This document shows positions 26,901 to 34,941 of a DNA stretch of 64,000 bases, in pieces. Position numbers and translations under genes: made by a program. The notes under the pieces are model-generated. The model did no database searches. It worked only from the letters and a program-made list of their open reading frames with translations, and was not told where the DNA came from. How positions within the stretch are numbered: position 1 is the first letter of the stretch; each line of letters opens with the position of its first letter. This DNA is from Hyalangium versicolor (GTDB lineage Bacteria; Myxococcota; Myxococcia; Myxococcales; Myxococcaceae): NCBI RefSeq assembly GCF_020103695.1, contig NZ_JAHXBF010000015.1, positions 124,001 to 188,000 of the forward strand. Reading direction: 5' to 3'.

Positions 26901-28343
26901 CTCGAGCGCGTGGTCCTGCAGGTGTGGGAGCAGGTCCTGGGCGTGAGCGCCACGTCGGCGCAGGATGACTTCTTCGAGCTGGGCGGCCAGTCGCTGCAGA
27001 CCATCCAGGTGGCCAACCGGCTCAGCGTCGCGCTCGGGCGCGAGGTGCCTGTCGCCACGGTGTTCCGCTACCCGACCGCCGCCGCGCTCGCCCAGGCCTT
27101 GGAGCAGGGAGGAGCGAAGAGCCACGCGGTGAACGGGGGCCTCACCCCGGCCATGCTCGCGGATGCCGAGCTGCCCGCGGACATCGTTCCCGCCCCGGCC
27201 GGTGGCCAGACCTCGCTGCGACAGGTTTTGCTGACCGGTGCCACGGGCTTCGTCGGCGCGCACCTGCTCGATCAGCTCCTGCGGCAGACCGACGCACGGA
27301 TCGTCTGCCTGGTGCGGGCCCAGGATGAGGCGCAGGCCCTGAACCGGATCCGCGAGTCCCTGGTGGCCCAGCACCTGCCTACGTCGGGATTGGATCGGGT
27401 GCTCGCGCTGCCGGCGGATCTGGCCCAGCAGTGGCTGGGACTCGGCTCCGCGCGCTTCCACGCCCTGGCCGCCGAGTGCGACGCCATCTACCACAACGCC
27501 GCCGTCGTCAGCCTCGTGCGCGAGTACGGCAGCCTGCAGGCCGTCAACGTGCGCAGCACACGCGAGCTGCTGCGCATGGCTGCGGCCGTGCGCTCCAAGC
27601 CCCTGCACTACGTCTCGACGCTGGCAGTCGCCCCACCCTTGAACCTGAGCCCCGAGGTCCCCGAGGCCTTCGTGCCGCCGCACCCGGGGCTCGCCGATGG
27701 CTATCAGCAGAGCAAGTGGGTGGCGGAGAGGCTGGTCCAGCAAGCCGCCGAGCGCGGGCTGCCAGCGGCGGTCTACCGGTTGGGCCGCGTGGTCAGCGTG
27801 CCCGGACGCGGCTCCATCAACACGCAGGATCTGGTGTGGCGCATCGTGCTCGCGGGAGTCCCGGCGGGTGCGCTGCCGCAGCTCGCGGTGGGCGAGGCCT
27901 GGACGCCCGTGGACTTCGTGGCGCGGGCGCTGGTCCGGCTCTCGCTGGAGCCTCGGCCCGGCGCCGTGTTCAACCTCGCGCCCACGCCCGAGGTCCAGCT
28001 GAGCGACGTGTTCGGCTGGGTCCGTGACTACGGCTACCCGGTCGACCTCTGCCCGGTGCCGGAATGGCGCGCGCGCGTCGAGGCTCGTGCTGGAGGCGCC
28101 GACAGCACCGCCACGCTGGCCTTCTTCGATCTGCGCGCGGGCGCATCGGAGCCACCCCTCGGCCTGGGCTCCATCCGCTGCGAGCGCGTGCTCCAGGGGC
28201 TGGAAGGCAGCGGTATCTCCTGTCCTCGGACGGATCGCTCGCTTATGTACCGCTACCTGGACTCCTGCGTGGAGCAGGGGCTCCTGCCACCCTCCCCCCG
28301 CGCCCGGAAGGACGCACGGGACGATTCCTCTCTCTCACCTTGA
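23979..28343 (+). CDS. mxcG: Myxochelin nonribosomal peptide synthetase (C-A-PCP-R)
   Basis: A 1454-residue NRPS module. The condensation domain (about 1-440) has HHIAMDG at 139-145. The adenylation domain (about 465-965) has TSGSTG at 608-613. By eye alignment to GrsA its pocket reads D653-A654-E657 then D, I, G, T, V, V, K, close to lysine-type codes. The carrier domain has Ser1005 in LGGQSLQ. A thioester reductase domain (about 1080-1440) replaces the thioesterase, with GATGFVG at 1087-1093 and Tyr1242-x3-Lys1246. It joins two 2,3-dihydroxybenzoyl groups to lysine and releases an aldehyde by NAD(P)H reduction. ATG 23979 is 13 bases after mxcF. Confidence 0.96.
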   Translation: MRDAQDVRCPLSAAQHGIWLGQQLDLQSPVYNAAECIEFHGAVVPELFEAALRQTIAEAEALHARFVADGDAPVQLLGTQPDWMLHTADLSDATDPWEVAQAWMQDDLTRTVDLSRGPLFAQAFFKAAPDRFFWYQRVHHIAMDGFGFSLLARRVAELYTSKVTGRPATGGFGSLKAVLDEDVAYRAGDQFRRDREFWTERLADRPVPVGLATPAPMSSRFVRQTRFLSPGDLGRLEATSRQAGLSWPDLVFAATAAYLHQRTGATEAVIGMPVMSRLGSAALRVPCMAMNIVPLRVQVPAGGEFLEVARQVALELRAARPHLRYRYEQLRRDLQLVGGSRRLFGPVVNVMPFDYGLSFAGVPATAHNLSAGPVEDLSIGLYARSGGNGLRVDFDANPACYSAEELDAHQRDFLQLLDAVVREPRSALRHEQGTAKSPAQHPAVIIDGGPLPAPSRPVLELIAERVQEHPNAIAVEHGTHRLSYRELLQAARAVADQLAAAGVQPDSPVAVMVPRSIDAIVASLGVLISGAGYLPLDPQGPSTRTDAILEDARPELIITTEAASTSPSAPGKLTVRRNPRLATAESPSRPVPHASRATDEHLAYVIYTSGSTGQPNGVQIHHGALAHFVAGATWRYNMSCGDRVLQFAPLHFDASVEEIFLTLCIGGTLVLRTEEMLQSVPRLLSACAEHGITVLDLPTAFWHELAYSISTDAARLPPSIRLVIIGGEAALPERVARWRATVAPEVLLLNTYGPTEATVVATAATLNGSAHPRASEEVPIGRPLPGVSAAIMDSQGQPATPGAEGELYLMGGGLARGYWRRPEVDAARFVAVDSLPGRPRAYRTGDKVKLREDGELVFVGRVDDEFKISGHRIDPAEVESVLLSLPGVREAVVIGQVLPGGVRRLCAHLVAESPPPAAAELRRALLAKLPAPMVPGIFVFSEQLPRTPTGKLDRNALRRALPTDESSAIAAATELERVVLQVWEQVLGVSATSAQDDFFELGGQSLQTIQVANRLSVALGREVPVATVFRYPTAAALAQALEQGGAKSHAVNGGLTPAMLADAELPADIVPAPAGGQTSLRQVLLTGATGFVGAHLLDQLLRQTDARIVCLVRAQDEAQALNRIRESLVAQHLPTSGLDRVLALPADLAQQWLGLGSARFHALAAECDAIYHNAAVVSLVREYGSLQAVNVRSTRELLRMAAAVRSKPLHYVSTLAVAPPLNLSPEVPEAFVPPHPGLADGYQQSKWVAERLVQQAAERGLPAAVYRLGRVVSVPGRGSINTQDLVWRIVLAGVPAGALPQLAVGEAWTPVDFVARALVRLSLEPRPGAVFNLAPTPEVQLSDVFGWVRDYGYPVDLCPVPEWRARVEARAGGADSTATLAFFDLRAGASEPPLGLGSIRCERVLQGLEGSGISCPRTDRSLMYRYLDSCVEQGLLPPSPRARKDARDDSSLSP

Positions 28344-28357
28344 AACGGCCTCCTGTG

Positions 28358-29731
28358 ATGAACCGAGACTGGACTCCTCGCTCTTGGCGGGCCATGCCCG
28401 TCAAACACATGCCGGACGACTATCCGGATCCGCTCGCGCTCGCGCACACCGAGTCCGAGCTGTCGCGCCTGCCCCCGCTGGTGTTCGCGGACGAAACCCG
28501 TCGACTGACCGCGGCACTCGCCGAGGTGGCCGACGGGAAGGCCTTCCTGCTGCAGGGCGGTGACTGCGCGGAGAGCTTCAAGGAGTTCACCAGCGACAAC
28601 ATCCGGGACACCTTCCGGCTGATCCTCCAGATGGCGGTGGTGTTGACATTCTCGGGAGGGCGGCCGGTGGTGAAGGTCGGCCGCATCGCCGGGCAGTTCG
28701 CCAAGCCGCGCACCAGCTCCCTCGAGACCGTGAACGGGGTGACCCTGCCCGCCTATCGCGGCGACATCATCAACGGCATGGAGTTCAACCCGGCCGAGCG
28801 CATGCCCGACCCGAAGCGGCTCCTCAAGGCGTACCACCAGTCCTCGGCGACGCTGGGACTGCTGCGCAATTTCGCCCTGGGTGGCTACGCGGACCTCTGC
28901 AACCTGCACCGGTGGACGCTCGACTTCGTCGCGGGCAGCCCGGAGGGCGACCGCTACCGCAAGCTGGCGGATCAGATCTTCGAGTCCCTGAGCTTCCTGA
29001 CCGCCCTCTGCGTCACGCCCGAGCAGAAGAAGACCCTGCACCAGGTGGACTTCTTCACCAGCCACGAGGCGCTGCTGCTGAACGTCGAAGAGGCGATGAC
29101 CCGTCGCGAGGGTCCCACGGGCGACTGGTACGACACGTCCGCCCACATGCTGTGGATCGGCGAGCGGACGCGCCAGCTCGATGGCGGCCACGTGGAGTTC
29201 ATGCGCGGCATCCAGAACCCCATTGGCCTCAAGTGCGGGCCGACGATGGAGCCGGACGATCTGCTGCGGATCATCGACGCGCTGAATCCCCAGAACCGTC
29301 CGGGGCGACTGACGCTCATCGGCCGCTTCGGAGCGGACAAGGCCGCGGACTGCCTGCCCCGGCTGATGGCTGCTACCCGGCGCGGTGGCCGCGCCGTCGT
29401 GTGGTCGAGCGATCCGATGCACGGCAACACGCTGAAGGCGAGCAACGGCTACAAGACCCGGCCCTTCGACCGCATCCTGTCGGAGGTGAAGACCTTCATG
29501 GAGGTCGCCAGTGCCGAGGGAGTCCACCCCGGAGGCGTCCACCTGGAGATGACCGGCCAGAACGTCACGGAGTGCCTGGGAGGCGCGCAGGCGGTGACCG
29601 AGGATGATCTCTCCAGCCGCTACCACACCCACTGCGATCCTCGGCTGAACGCGAATCAGGCGTTGCAGCTCGCGTTCCTGCTGGCCGAGAAGCTCCACAC
29701 GCTCCGCGCACCCCGGGCCCGAGCGGCATGA
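28358..29731 (+). CDS. Class II DAHP synthase
   Basis: 3-Deoxy-D-arabino-heptulosonate-7-phosphate synthase of the plant-like class II family, 457 residues. It condenses phosphoenolpyruvate and erythrose-4-phosphate, the first step of the shikimate pathway. Family motifs include LLQGGDCAESF, VKVGRIAGQFAKPR, AYRGDIING, SSHEALLL-like TSHEALLLN, WIGERTRQLDG, IGLKCGP and DPMHGNT. ATG 28358 follows mxcG by 14 bases; GTG 28355 is an alternative. Its stop overlaps the receptor start (ATGA). The placement implies a dedicated, iron-regulated chorismate supply for the siderophore. Confidence 0.93.
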   Translation: MNRDWTPRSWRAMPVKHMPDDYPDPLALAHTESELSRLPPLVFADETRRLTAALAEVADGKAFLLQGGDCAESFKEFTSDNIRDTFRLILQMAVVLTFSGGRPVVKVGRIAGQFAKPRTSSLETVNGVTLPAYRGDIINGMEFNPAERMPDPKRLLKAYHQSSATLGLLRNFALGGYADLCNLHRWTLDFVAGSPEGDRYRKLADQIFESLSFLTALCVTPEQKKTLHQVDFFTSHEALLLNVEEAMTRREGPTGDWYDTSAHMLWIGERTRQLDGGHVEFMRGIQNPIGLKCGPTMEPDDLLRIIDALNPQNRPGRLTLIGRFGADKAADCLPRLMAATRRGGRAVVWSSDPMHGNTLKASNGYKTRPFDRILSEVKTFMEVASAEGVHPGGVHLEMTGQNVTECLGGAQAVTEDDLSSRYHTHCDPRLNANQALQLAFLLAEKLHTLRAPRARAA

Positions 29732-32244
29732 GTCTGGGAGCAACCACAACCCTCACGGCCGTGCTGGCCTGGCTCTGCGTGTCGAGCCTGGCCCATGCGC
29801 AGCCCGCGCAGGAGTCCGAGGCCACCGCCGCACCGCAACTCGAGCCGCCGAAGCTGCGCGAGTTCGTCGAAGCTCCGTACCCGGAGGAGGCGGCGCGCGA
29901 GCGTCTCGATGCCAAGGTAAAGCTTCGCCTCACCCTGGATGCCGAGGGCCACGTCACCGAAGCCGAAGTCATCGAGCCCGTGGGGCATGGGTTCGACGAG
30001 GCGGCTCGGGACGCGGCGCTGCGCTTCCTCTTCGATCCGGCGAAGCGCAACGGGGCGCCGATGCCCTCGCGCATCGTCTACCTCTACGAGTTCCGGCTGC
30101 CTCCGCCCCCGGCTCCTCCCGAGCCAGAGCCTCCACCGGCAGCGCCGGAACCTCCGCCCGCTGCGCCCCCCACCCAGACCACTCCGAGCACGCCCACCGA
30201 GACGCCCATCGAGGTCACCGCTCAAGGCACGTCCGAAGTGCAGCGCCGGCGCCAGTCCGCCGAGGCCGTGCAAGTGCTCGAGACCGAGCGTGTGCAGCGC
30301 GAGGCCGCGGACATGGGCGAGGCCCTGGCCCGAAGCGAAGGCGTGACCGTGAGCCGTGCGGGAGGGCTCGGCAGCCGTGCGCGCTTCTCGCTCGCCGGGC
30401 TCACGGATGAGCAGGTTCGCTTCTTCCTGGATGGCGTGCCGCTCGAACTGGCGGGCTTCGGCTCCAGCCTCGTCAACGTCCCGGTGAACCTCATCGAGCG
30501 GGTCGAGACGTTCCAGGGTGTGGTGCCCATCCGCTTCGGCGCCGACGCTCTGGGCGGAGCCGTCCAGCTCGTGACGGATCAGCAGATTCATGGGACGGCC
30601 GCCACCGCGTCCTATGAGCTCGGCTCCTTCGAGACGCATCGCCTCACGGGAGGAGTCCGGCACCTCGTGGACAGCAAGGGTCTGCTGGTCCGAGCCAATG
30701 GCTTCGTCGACTCCGCCAAGAACAACTACCCCGTCGACGTGATGGTCGCGGACTCGCAGGGACGGGTCCAGCCCATGCGCCTGCCCCGCTTCCACGACGC
30801 GTTCCGTGCCGCGGGGCTGGGCGTGGAGACGGGTTTCGTGGACCAGCCCTGGGCCAGGCGCCTGCTCCTGCGTGCGTTCGTGAGCGCCCGCGACCAGGAC
30901 ATCCAGCACGACATCACCATGGAGTCGGTCTACGGAGAGGTGGAATCCAGCGAGCGCTCCGGCGGCGCCACCCTGCGCTTCGAGCAGCGCTTCTCGCAGG
31001 ACCTCTCGGCGGACATGGTAGCCGGGTACACCTACCGCCGGACGAGCTTCACGGATCTCGGCGATTGTGACTACGACTGGTACGGCCGCTGCGTCATCCA
31101 GCTCCCGCAGCCGGGTGAGATCGATTTTCGCGCCGTCGACCGCATCGTCGGGCAGCACACGGGCTTCGCGCGGCTCAACCTGGAGTGGGGGCTCGCCACC
31201 AACCATGAGCTGCGTTTCTCGCTCGCGCCCACGTTCGTGGGCCGGACCGGCGAGGATCGGCAGCTGCGCGCCCGTCAGGAGACGGACCCGCTCCAAGGAG
31301 AGCGGAACGTGTTCTCACTGGTCAGCGGTGTCGAGTACGAGCTCGACGCCCTCGAGGGCCGTCTGGAGAACATCTCCTTCCTCAAGGACTACGTGCAGAT
31401 GGCGCGCTCGGACAAGCTCCTGCCCACCGGAGTGTTCGCGCCGCGCGACCGGAACACGCACGGCTTCGGAGTGGGCGACGGCCTCCGGCTTCGCCTCTCG
31501 GACACGCTCCTGGCCAAGGCCTCCTACGAGTGGGCTGCGCGCCTGCCGCGTCCGGACGAGATCTTCGGTGACGGCATCCTCGTCGGCGACAACCTCGAGC
31601 TGGAACCCGAGCGCAGCCACAACCTCAACCTGGGGTTGGCGCTCGATACGCGTCAGACGCGTGCCGGTGCGCTGCGGGCCAGCGTGACGGGGTTCGGGCG
31701 CCTCGCGGACCAGCTCATCATCCTCATCGGCCAGGAGAACTTCTTCACGTACCAGAACGTCTTCAAGGCCCGCTCGCTCGGCGTCACCGGCTCGGTCGGG
31801 TGGACCTCCCCCGGGCAGTACGTCGCCCTCGACGGCAACGCCACCTGGCAGGACTTCCGCAGCATCTCCGACCAGGGATCCTTCGGGGTCTTCGAGGGAC
31901 AGCGCATCCCGAATCGCCCGTATCTGCTGGGCAACCTCAGCGCCCGCTTCCAGCTGGGCAACGTGCTGCGCTCACAGGACGAGCTCTCGCTGACGTGGCA
32001 CTCGCGCTACGTCCACGAGTTCTTCCGGGGTTGGGAGAAGCTCGGGCAACAGGACAGCAAGCAGCAGATTCCTTCCCAGTTCCTGCACTCGGCCGCGCTG
32101 ACCTACGTCATCCGCGACACCTCCAACACGATGAGTTGGACGATCGACGTGCAGAACCTCACCGACGCGAGCGCCTATGACTTCTTCGGCATCCAGCGTC
32201 CCGGACGAAGCGTCTTCGCCAAGTTCGTGGTGGACCTCGAGTAA
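29728..32244 (+). CDS. TonB-dependent siderophore receptor with N-terminal TonB-like domain
   Basis: An outer-membrane receptor of 838 residues, probably for ferric myxochelin. Order: signal peptide (cleavage after LAHA24); a domain like the TonB C-terminal domain (about 45-123, YPEEAARERLDAKVKLRL...GHVTEAEV); a Pro-rich linker (about 125-160); a TonB-box-like PIEVTAQ (160-166); a plug domain (about 175-295); and a 22-strand-type beta-barrel to the end. The TonB-like module is unusual in receptors. The start overlaps the DAHP synthase stop (ATGA), placing it in the myxochelin operon. Family members import ferric siderophores; the ligand here is inferred from context. Confidence 0.93.
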   Translation: MSLGATTTLTAVLAWLCVSSLAHAQPAQESEATAAPQLEPPKLREFVEAPYPEEAARERLDAKVKLRLTLDAEGHVTEAEVIEPVGHGFDEAARDAALRFLFDPAKRNGAPMPSRIVYLYEFRLPPPPAPPEPEPPPAAPEPPPAAPPTQTTPSTPTETPIEVTAQGTSEVQRRRQSAEAVQVLETERVQREAADMGEALARSEGVTVSRAGGLGSRARFSLAGLTDEQVRFFLDGVPLELAGFGSSLVNVPVNLIERVETFQGVVPIRFGADALGGAVQLVTDQQIHGTAATASYELGSFETHRLTGGVRHLVDSKGLLVRANGFVDSAKNNYPVDVMVADSQGRVQPMRLPRFHDAFRAAGLGVETGFVDQPWARRLLLRAFVSARDQDIQHDITMESVYGEVESSERSGGATLRFEQRFSQDLSADMVAGYTYRRTSFTDLGDCDYDWYGRCVIQLPQPGEIDFRAVDRIVGQHTGFARLNLEWGLATNHELRFSLAPTFVGRTGEDRQLRARQETDPLQGERNVFSLVSGVEYELDALEGRLENISFLKDYVQMARSDKLLPTGVFAPRDRNTHGFGVGDGLRLRLSDTLLAKASYEWAARLPRPDEIFGDGILVGDNLELEPERSHNLNLGLALDTRQTRAGALRASVTGFGRLADQLIILIGQENFFTYQNVFKARSLGVTGSVGWTSPGQYVALDGNATWQDFRSISDQGSFGVFEGQRIPNRPYLLGNLSARFQLGNVLRSQDELSLTWHSRYVHEFFRGWEKLGQQDSKQQIPSQFLHSAALTYVIRDTSNTMSWTIDVQNLTDASAYDFFGIQRPGRSVFAKFVVDLE

Positions 32245-32313
32245 CCCCAGAGTCACGCAACAGCAGCACCCCGCAACACGAAGCAACCCTCAGAACGCAG
32301 AAAGGCATCTCGC

Positions 32314-33546
32314 ATGAAGCTGTCCATCCCCCGTCGCTCCCTGCGCCTCGCCGCCATGGCGCTGGCCCTCCCGCTCTTCGCAGGCTGCGGTGACGACACC
32401 GAAGACCCCGATCCCACTCCCGAGGACAAGCCGCTCTACGCCCTCACGACGCAGGTGGGCCTCAGCACCGACACCCCCCAGAGCTACCTCGTCGTGATGG
32501 ACTCGGTGGACCAGCCCCAGCAGCTGTCGCTGGCCAACGCGATCGAGCTGCCGGGCCGTGCGCTCGGCGTGGGCGTTCCGAAGTCGGGAGCCATCTACGT
32601 CGCCGGGAGTGAGTCTCCCACGGTCACCCGCTACACGCTCAACAGCGCGGGCCAGCTGGAGAAGGGCTCCACGGTGAGCTTCGAGGGCAAGGGCGTGGCG
32701 TCGATTGGAGAGTACCAGGGCCAATTCCAGTTCATCTCCGAGACCAAGGCCTATTACTTCGACACGCGCACCGCGCAGCTCATCATCTGGAATCCCAAGG
32801 ACATGACCGTCACGGGGAGCACCAGCATGAGCGACCTCGTCATCCAGGGGGCGGGCCTGTCGTTCTCGGGGATGCCGATCCGCCAGGACAACCTGCTCAT
32901 CATGCCGGCGGGCTGGCGTCCGCCTCCGCCGACGGTGGGCATCACCAAGGTGGCGGGCGTCGTCGTCATCAACACGACGAACGACTCGGCGACGGTCGTG
33001 AAGGATGAGCGCTGTGGCTACGTGCGCGATGGAGTCGCCGGCCCCGATGGGATGATCTACCTGGCCACGGAGGCGTACGGCGCGGCGGTGCGGCGGGTGA
33101 AGGGGAACGACTCGCCGGAGCCGTGCCTGCTGCGGTTCAACCCGAAGACGCTCACCTACGATCAGACCTTCTACAAGGCGCTCTCCTCGTTCGCGAATGG
33201 CGGCACTGTCGGTTCGATCGTCGCGGGTCCGAGCGGGACGGCCTACGTGCGCGTCTACGATGAGAGCAAGTTCACGATCACCGCGGACACCCACCCGCGT
33301 ACGGTGGCGAGCGCCCCGGCGTGGAAGTGGTCGCAGCTGAACCTCAGCACGTTCGCGGCCACTCCGGTCGACACGCTCCCGGCCAGCACGGGCAGCACCT
33401 TCCTCTTCCAGGCGGATGACCGGACCCTCTTCACCGACTTCGCCAGCGACTCGTCGTCGGCGAACCTGCGCGAGCTGACGGACAAGAGCGGCAAGGTGAC
33501 GGCCAGCACGCAGGGCCTCACCTTCTCCTTCCTGCAGCTGCGCTAG
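32314..33546 (+). CDS. Lipoprotein, probable beta-propeller, siderophore-locus partner
   Basis: A 410-residue lipoprotein (lipobox FAGC, Cys25) followed by an acidic DDTEDPDPTPED linker that would hold the domain off the membrane. The rest alternates short beta-strand-like segments with YVAGSES-, YYFDTRTAQLIIWN- and GVVVINTTND-type units, typical of a beta-propeller. The general look recalls the DUF4374/XusB-like lipoproteins that bind catecholate siderophores at the surface of Bacteroides; this is a resemblance by eye, not a demonstrated homology. It directly follows the receptor gene by 69 bases, with AGAAAGG before the ATG, and ends at a strong terminator. Confidence 0.7.
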   Translation: MKLSIPRRSLRLAAMALALPLFAGCGDDTEDPDPTPEDKPLYALTTQVGLSTDTPQSYLVVMDSVDQPQQLSLANAIELPGRALGVGVPKSGAIYVAGSESPTVTRYTLNSAGQLEKGSTVSFEGKGVASIGEYQGQFQFISETKAYYFDTRTAQLIIWNPKDMTVTGSTSMSDLVIQGAGLSFSGMPIRQDNLLIMPAGWRPPPPTVGITKVAGVVVINTTNDSATVVKDERCGYVRDGVAGPDGMIYLATEAYGAAVRRVKGNDSPEPCLLRFNPKTLTYDQTFYKALSSFANGGTVGSIVAGPSGTAYVRVYDESKFTITADTHPRTVASAPAWKWSQLNLSTFAATPVDTLPASTGSTFLFQADDRTLFTDFASDSSSANLRELTDKSGKVTASTQGLTFSFLQLR

Positions 33547-33569
33547 TACCGGGGCACGCAGCCCCACCC

Positions 33570-33614
33570 GAGTCCGCTCCCAGCCCCCTACCTGGGAGCG
33601 GGCTCTCTCTTCTT
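33570..33614 (+). terminator. Intrinsic terminator after the siderophore-locus lipoprotein gene
   Basis: A stem of ten perfect pairs (CCGCTCCCAG / CTGGGAGCGG) is extended by four more outer pairs including one G-T. The loop is eight bases, and the stem is followed by the T-rich TCTCTTCTTC. It lies between the lipoprotein gene and the MFS gene, so transcription of the exporter and mxcL may need its own promoter or read-through. Confidence 0.75.
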
Positions 33615-33640
33615 CATCCACCTCCTCTCTGGACCCTTTC

Positions 33641-34864
33641 GTGACCGCTCCTTCCTTGCCCAGGCAAGAGCAACAGATGCTGTGGCTGCTGGCCGCCGTG
33701 CAGTTCACGCACCTGTTGGACTTCATGATCGTGATGCCGCTGGGCCCGGAGTTCATCCGGCTGTTCGGCATCTCGGCGGCGCAGTTCGGCGCGCTGGTGT
33801 CCGCGTACACGTTGGCCTCCGCGACCATGGGGGTGCTGGGCGTCTTCTGGCTGGATCGGTTCGATCGCAAGCGCACACTGCTGATGCTCTATGCCGGGTT
33901 CATCGCCGCCACGTTCGCGTGCGGCGTGGCGCAGGGCTACCTGTGGCTGCTGCTGGCGAGAACCCTCGCGGGAGCCTGTGCCGGCCTGGCGAGTGCGGTC
34001 GTCATGGCCATCATCGGAGACATGGTTCCGCCCGAGCGCCGGGGCCGCGCCATCGGCACGGTGTTGGCGTCGCATGGGCTCTCGGCCGTGGCGGGCGTGC
34101 CGCTGGGGCTGGGGCTCGCCACCGCTTGGGGCTGGCGTTCCCCCTTCTGGGCCATCTGCTCGCTCGCGGCGGGGGTGTGGCTCCTGCTGCTGCGAATCCT
34201 GCCACCCATCAACCGGCACCTCACCGAGTCACGGGACGCGGTCCGTCAGGACTCCCTCGCGTCGGTGTGGACGCGCCATCTGGCGCTGGGTTGGGTGCTG
34301 ACCTTCAGCGTGGTGTTCGCCAGCTTCCTGCTGATTCCGTACCTGGGTACCTTCATGGTGGGCAATCTGGGCCTGCGCCTCGGCGAGCTGCCCTGGGTCT
34401 ACCTGTTCGGCGGTGTGGCCACGTTCTTCAGCGCGCGCGGGATTGGCCAGCTGACCGATCGCCATGGTCCGGCGCTGGTGCTCGCGTCGCTGCTGGTTGG
34501 CACCATGGTCCCGCACCTCCTGTTCACGCACCTGCCCGTCTCGCCGCTCCCGGTGGTGATTGCGGCCTTCGCGCTGTTCATGGCGCTGACCTCCGGCCGA
34601 GCCATTCCCACCATGGCCCTGGTCTCCTCCCGCGTGCCGCCCGCGCTGCGAGGGCGCTACCTCGCGGTCAACATGGCGGCCAGTGATGGCGCCTCCGGGC
34701 TCGGGGCCTGGGTCAGCGGACTGATGATCACGGCGGCGCCGAACGGAGCCCTGAGCGGCTTCGATGTCGTGGGCTGGGTCGCGGTGGCCATGTCGGCCTG
34801 CGCGCTCGGCATCCTGTGGACGCTGAGCAGGCGCACCGCCTCGCTGAGCGCCGCACCTACTTGA
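33641..34864 (+). CDS. MFS transporter, probable siderophore exporter
   Basis: An inner-membrane MFS protein of 407 residues with about 12 helices. The loop between helices 2 and 3 reads LDRFDRKRTLL, a variant of the MFS GxLaDrxGrR motif, and the N-terminal half (QFTHLLDFMIVMPLGPEF) is like drug/arabinose efflux DHA1 members. Its place between the receptor/lipoprotein pair and mxcL makes myxochelin export the best guess. GTG 33641 is the first plausible start and lacks a good Shine-Dalgarno; ATG 33677 is an alternative but would cut into the region before helix 1. Confidence 0.85.
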   Translation: MTAPSLPRQEQQMLWLLAAVQFTHLLDFMIVMPLGPEFIRLFGISAAQFGALVSAYTLASATMGVLGVFWLDRFDRKRTLLMLYAGFIAATFACGVAQGYLWLLLARTLAGACAGLASAVVMAIIGDMVPPERRGRAIGTVLASHGLSAVAGVPLGLGLATAWGWRSPFWAICSLAAGVWLLLLRILPPINRHLTESRDAVRQDSLASVWTRHLALGWVLTFSVVFASFLLIPYLGTFMVGNLGLRLGELPWVYLFGGVATFFSARGIGQLTDRHGPALVLASLLVGTMVPHLLFTHLPVSPLPVVIAAFALFMALTSGRAIPTMALVSSRVPPALRGRYLAVNMAASDGASGLGAWVSGLMITAAPNGALSGFDVVGWVAVAMSACALGILWTLSRRTASLSAAPT

Positions 34865-34873
34865 GTCCTTCCC

Positions 34874-34899
34874 GGGCGAGCCGCTCTCAGGGCTCGCCC
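34874..34899 (+). terminator. Hairpin after the MFS gene
   Basis: GGGCGAGCC, eight bases, GGCTCGCCC: a perfect nine-base stem ten bases after the MFS stop, followed by ATCCCTTG with no real U-tract. It is a weak terminator or an attenuating hairpin between the exporter gene and mxcL. Confidence 0.4.
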
Positions 34900-34941
34900 A
34901 TCCCTTGTCGTGAACCGCTGTTTGCAATCCCGAGGAACCCC

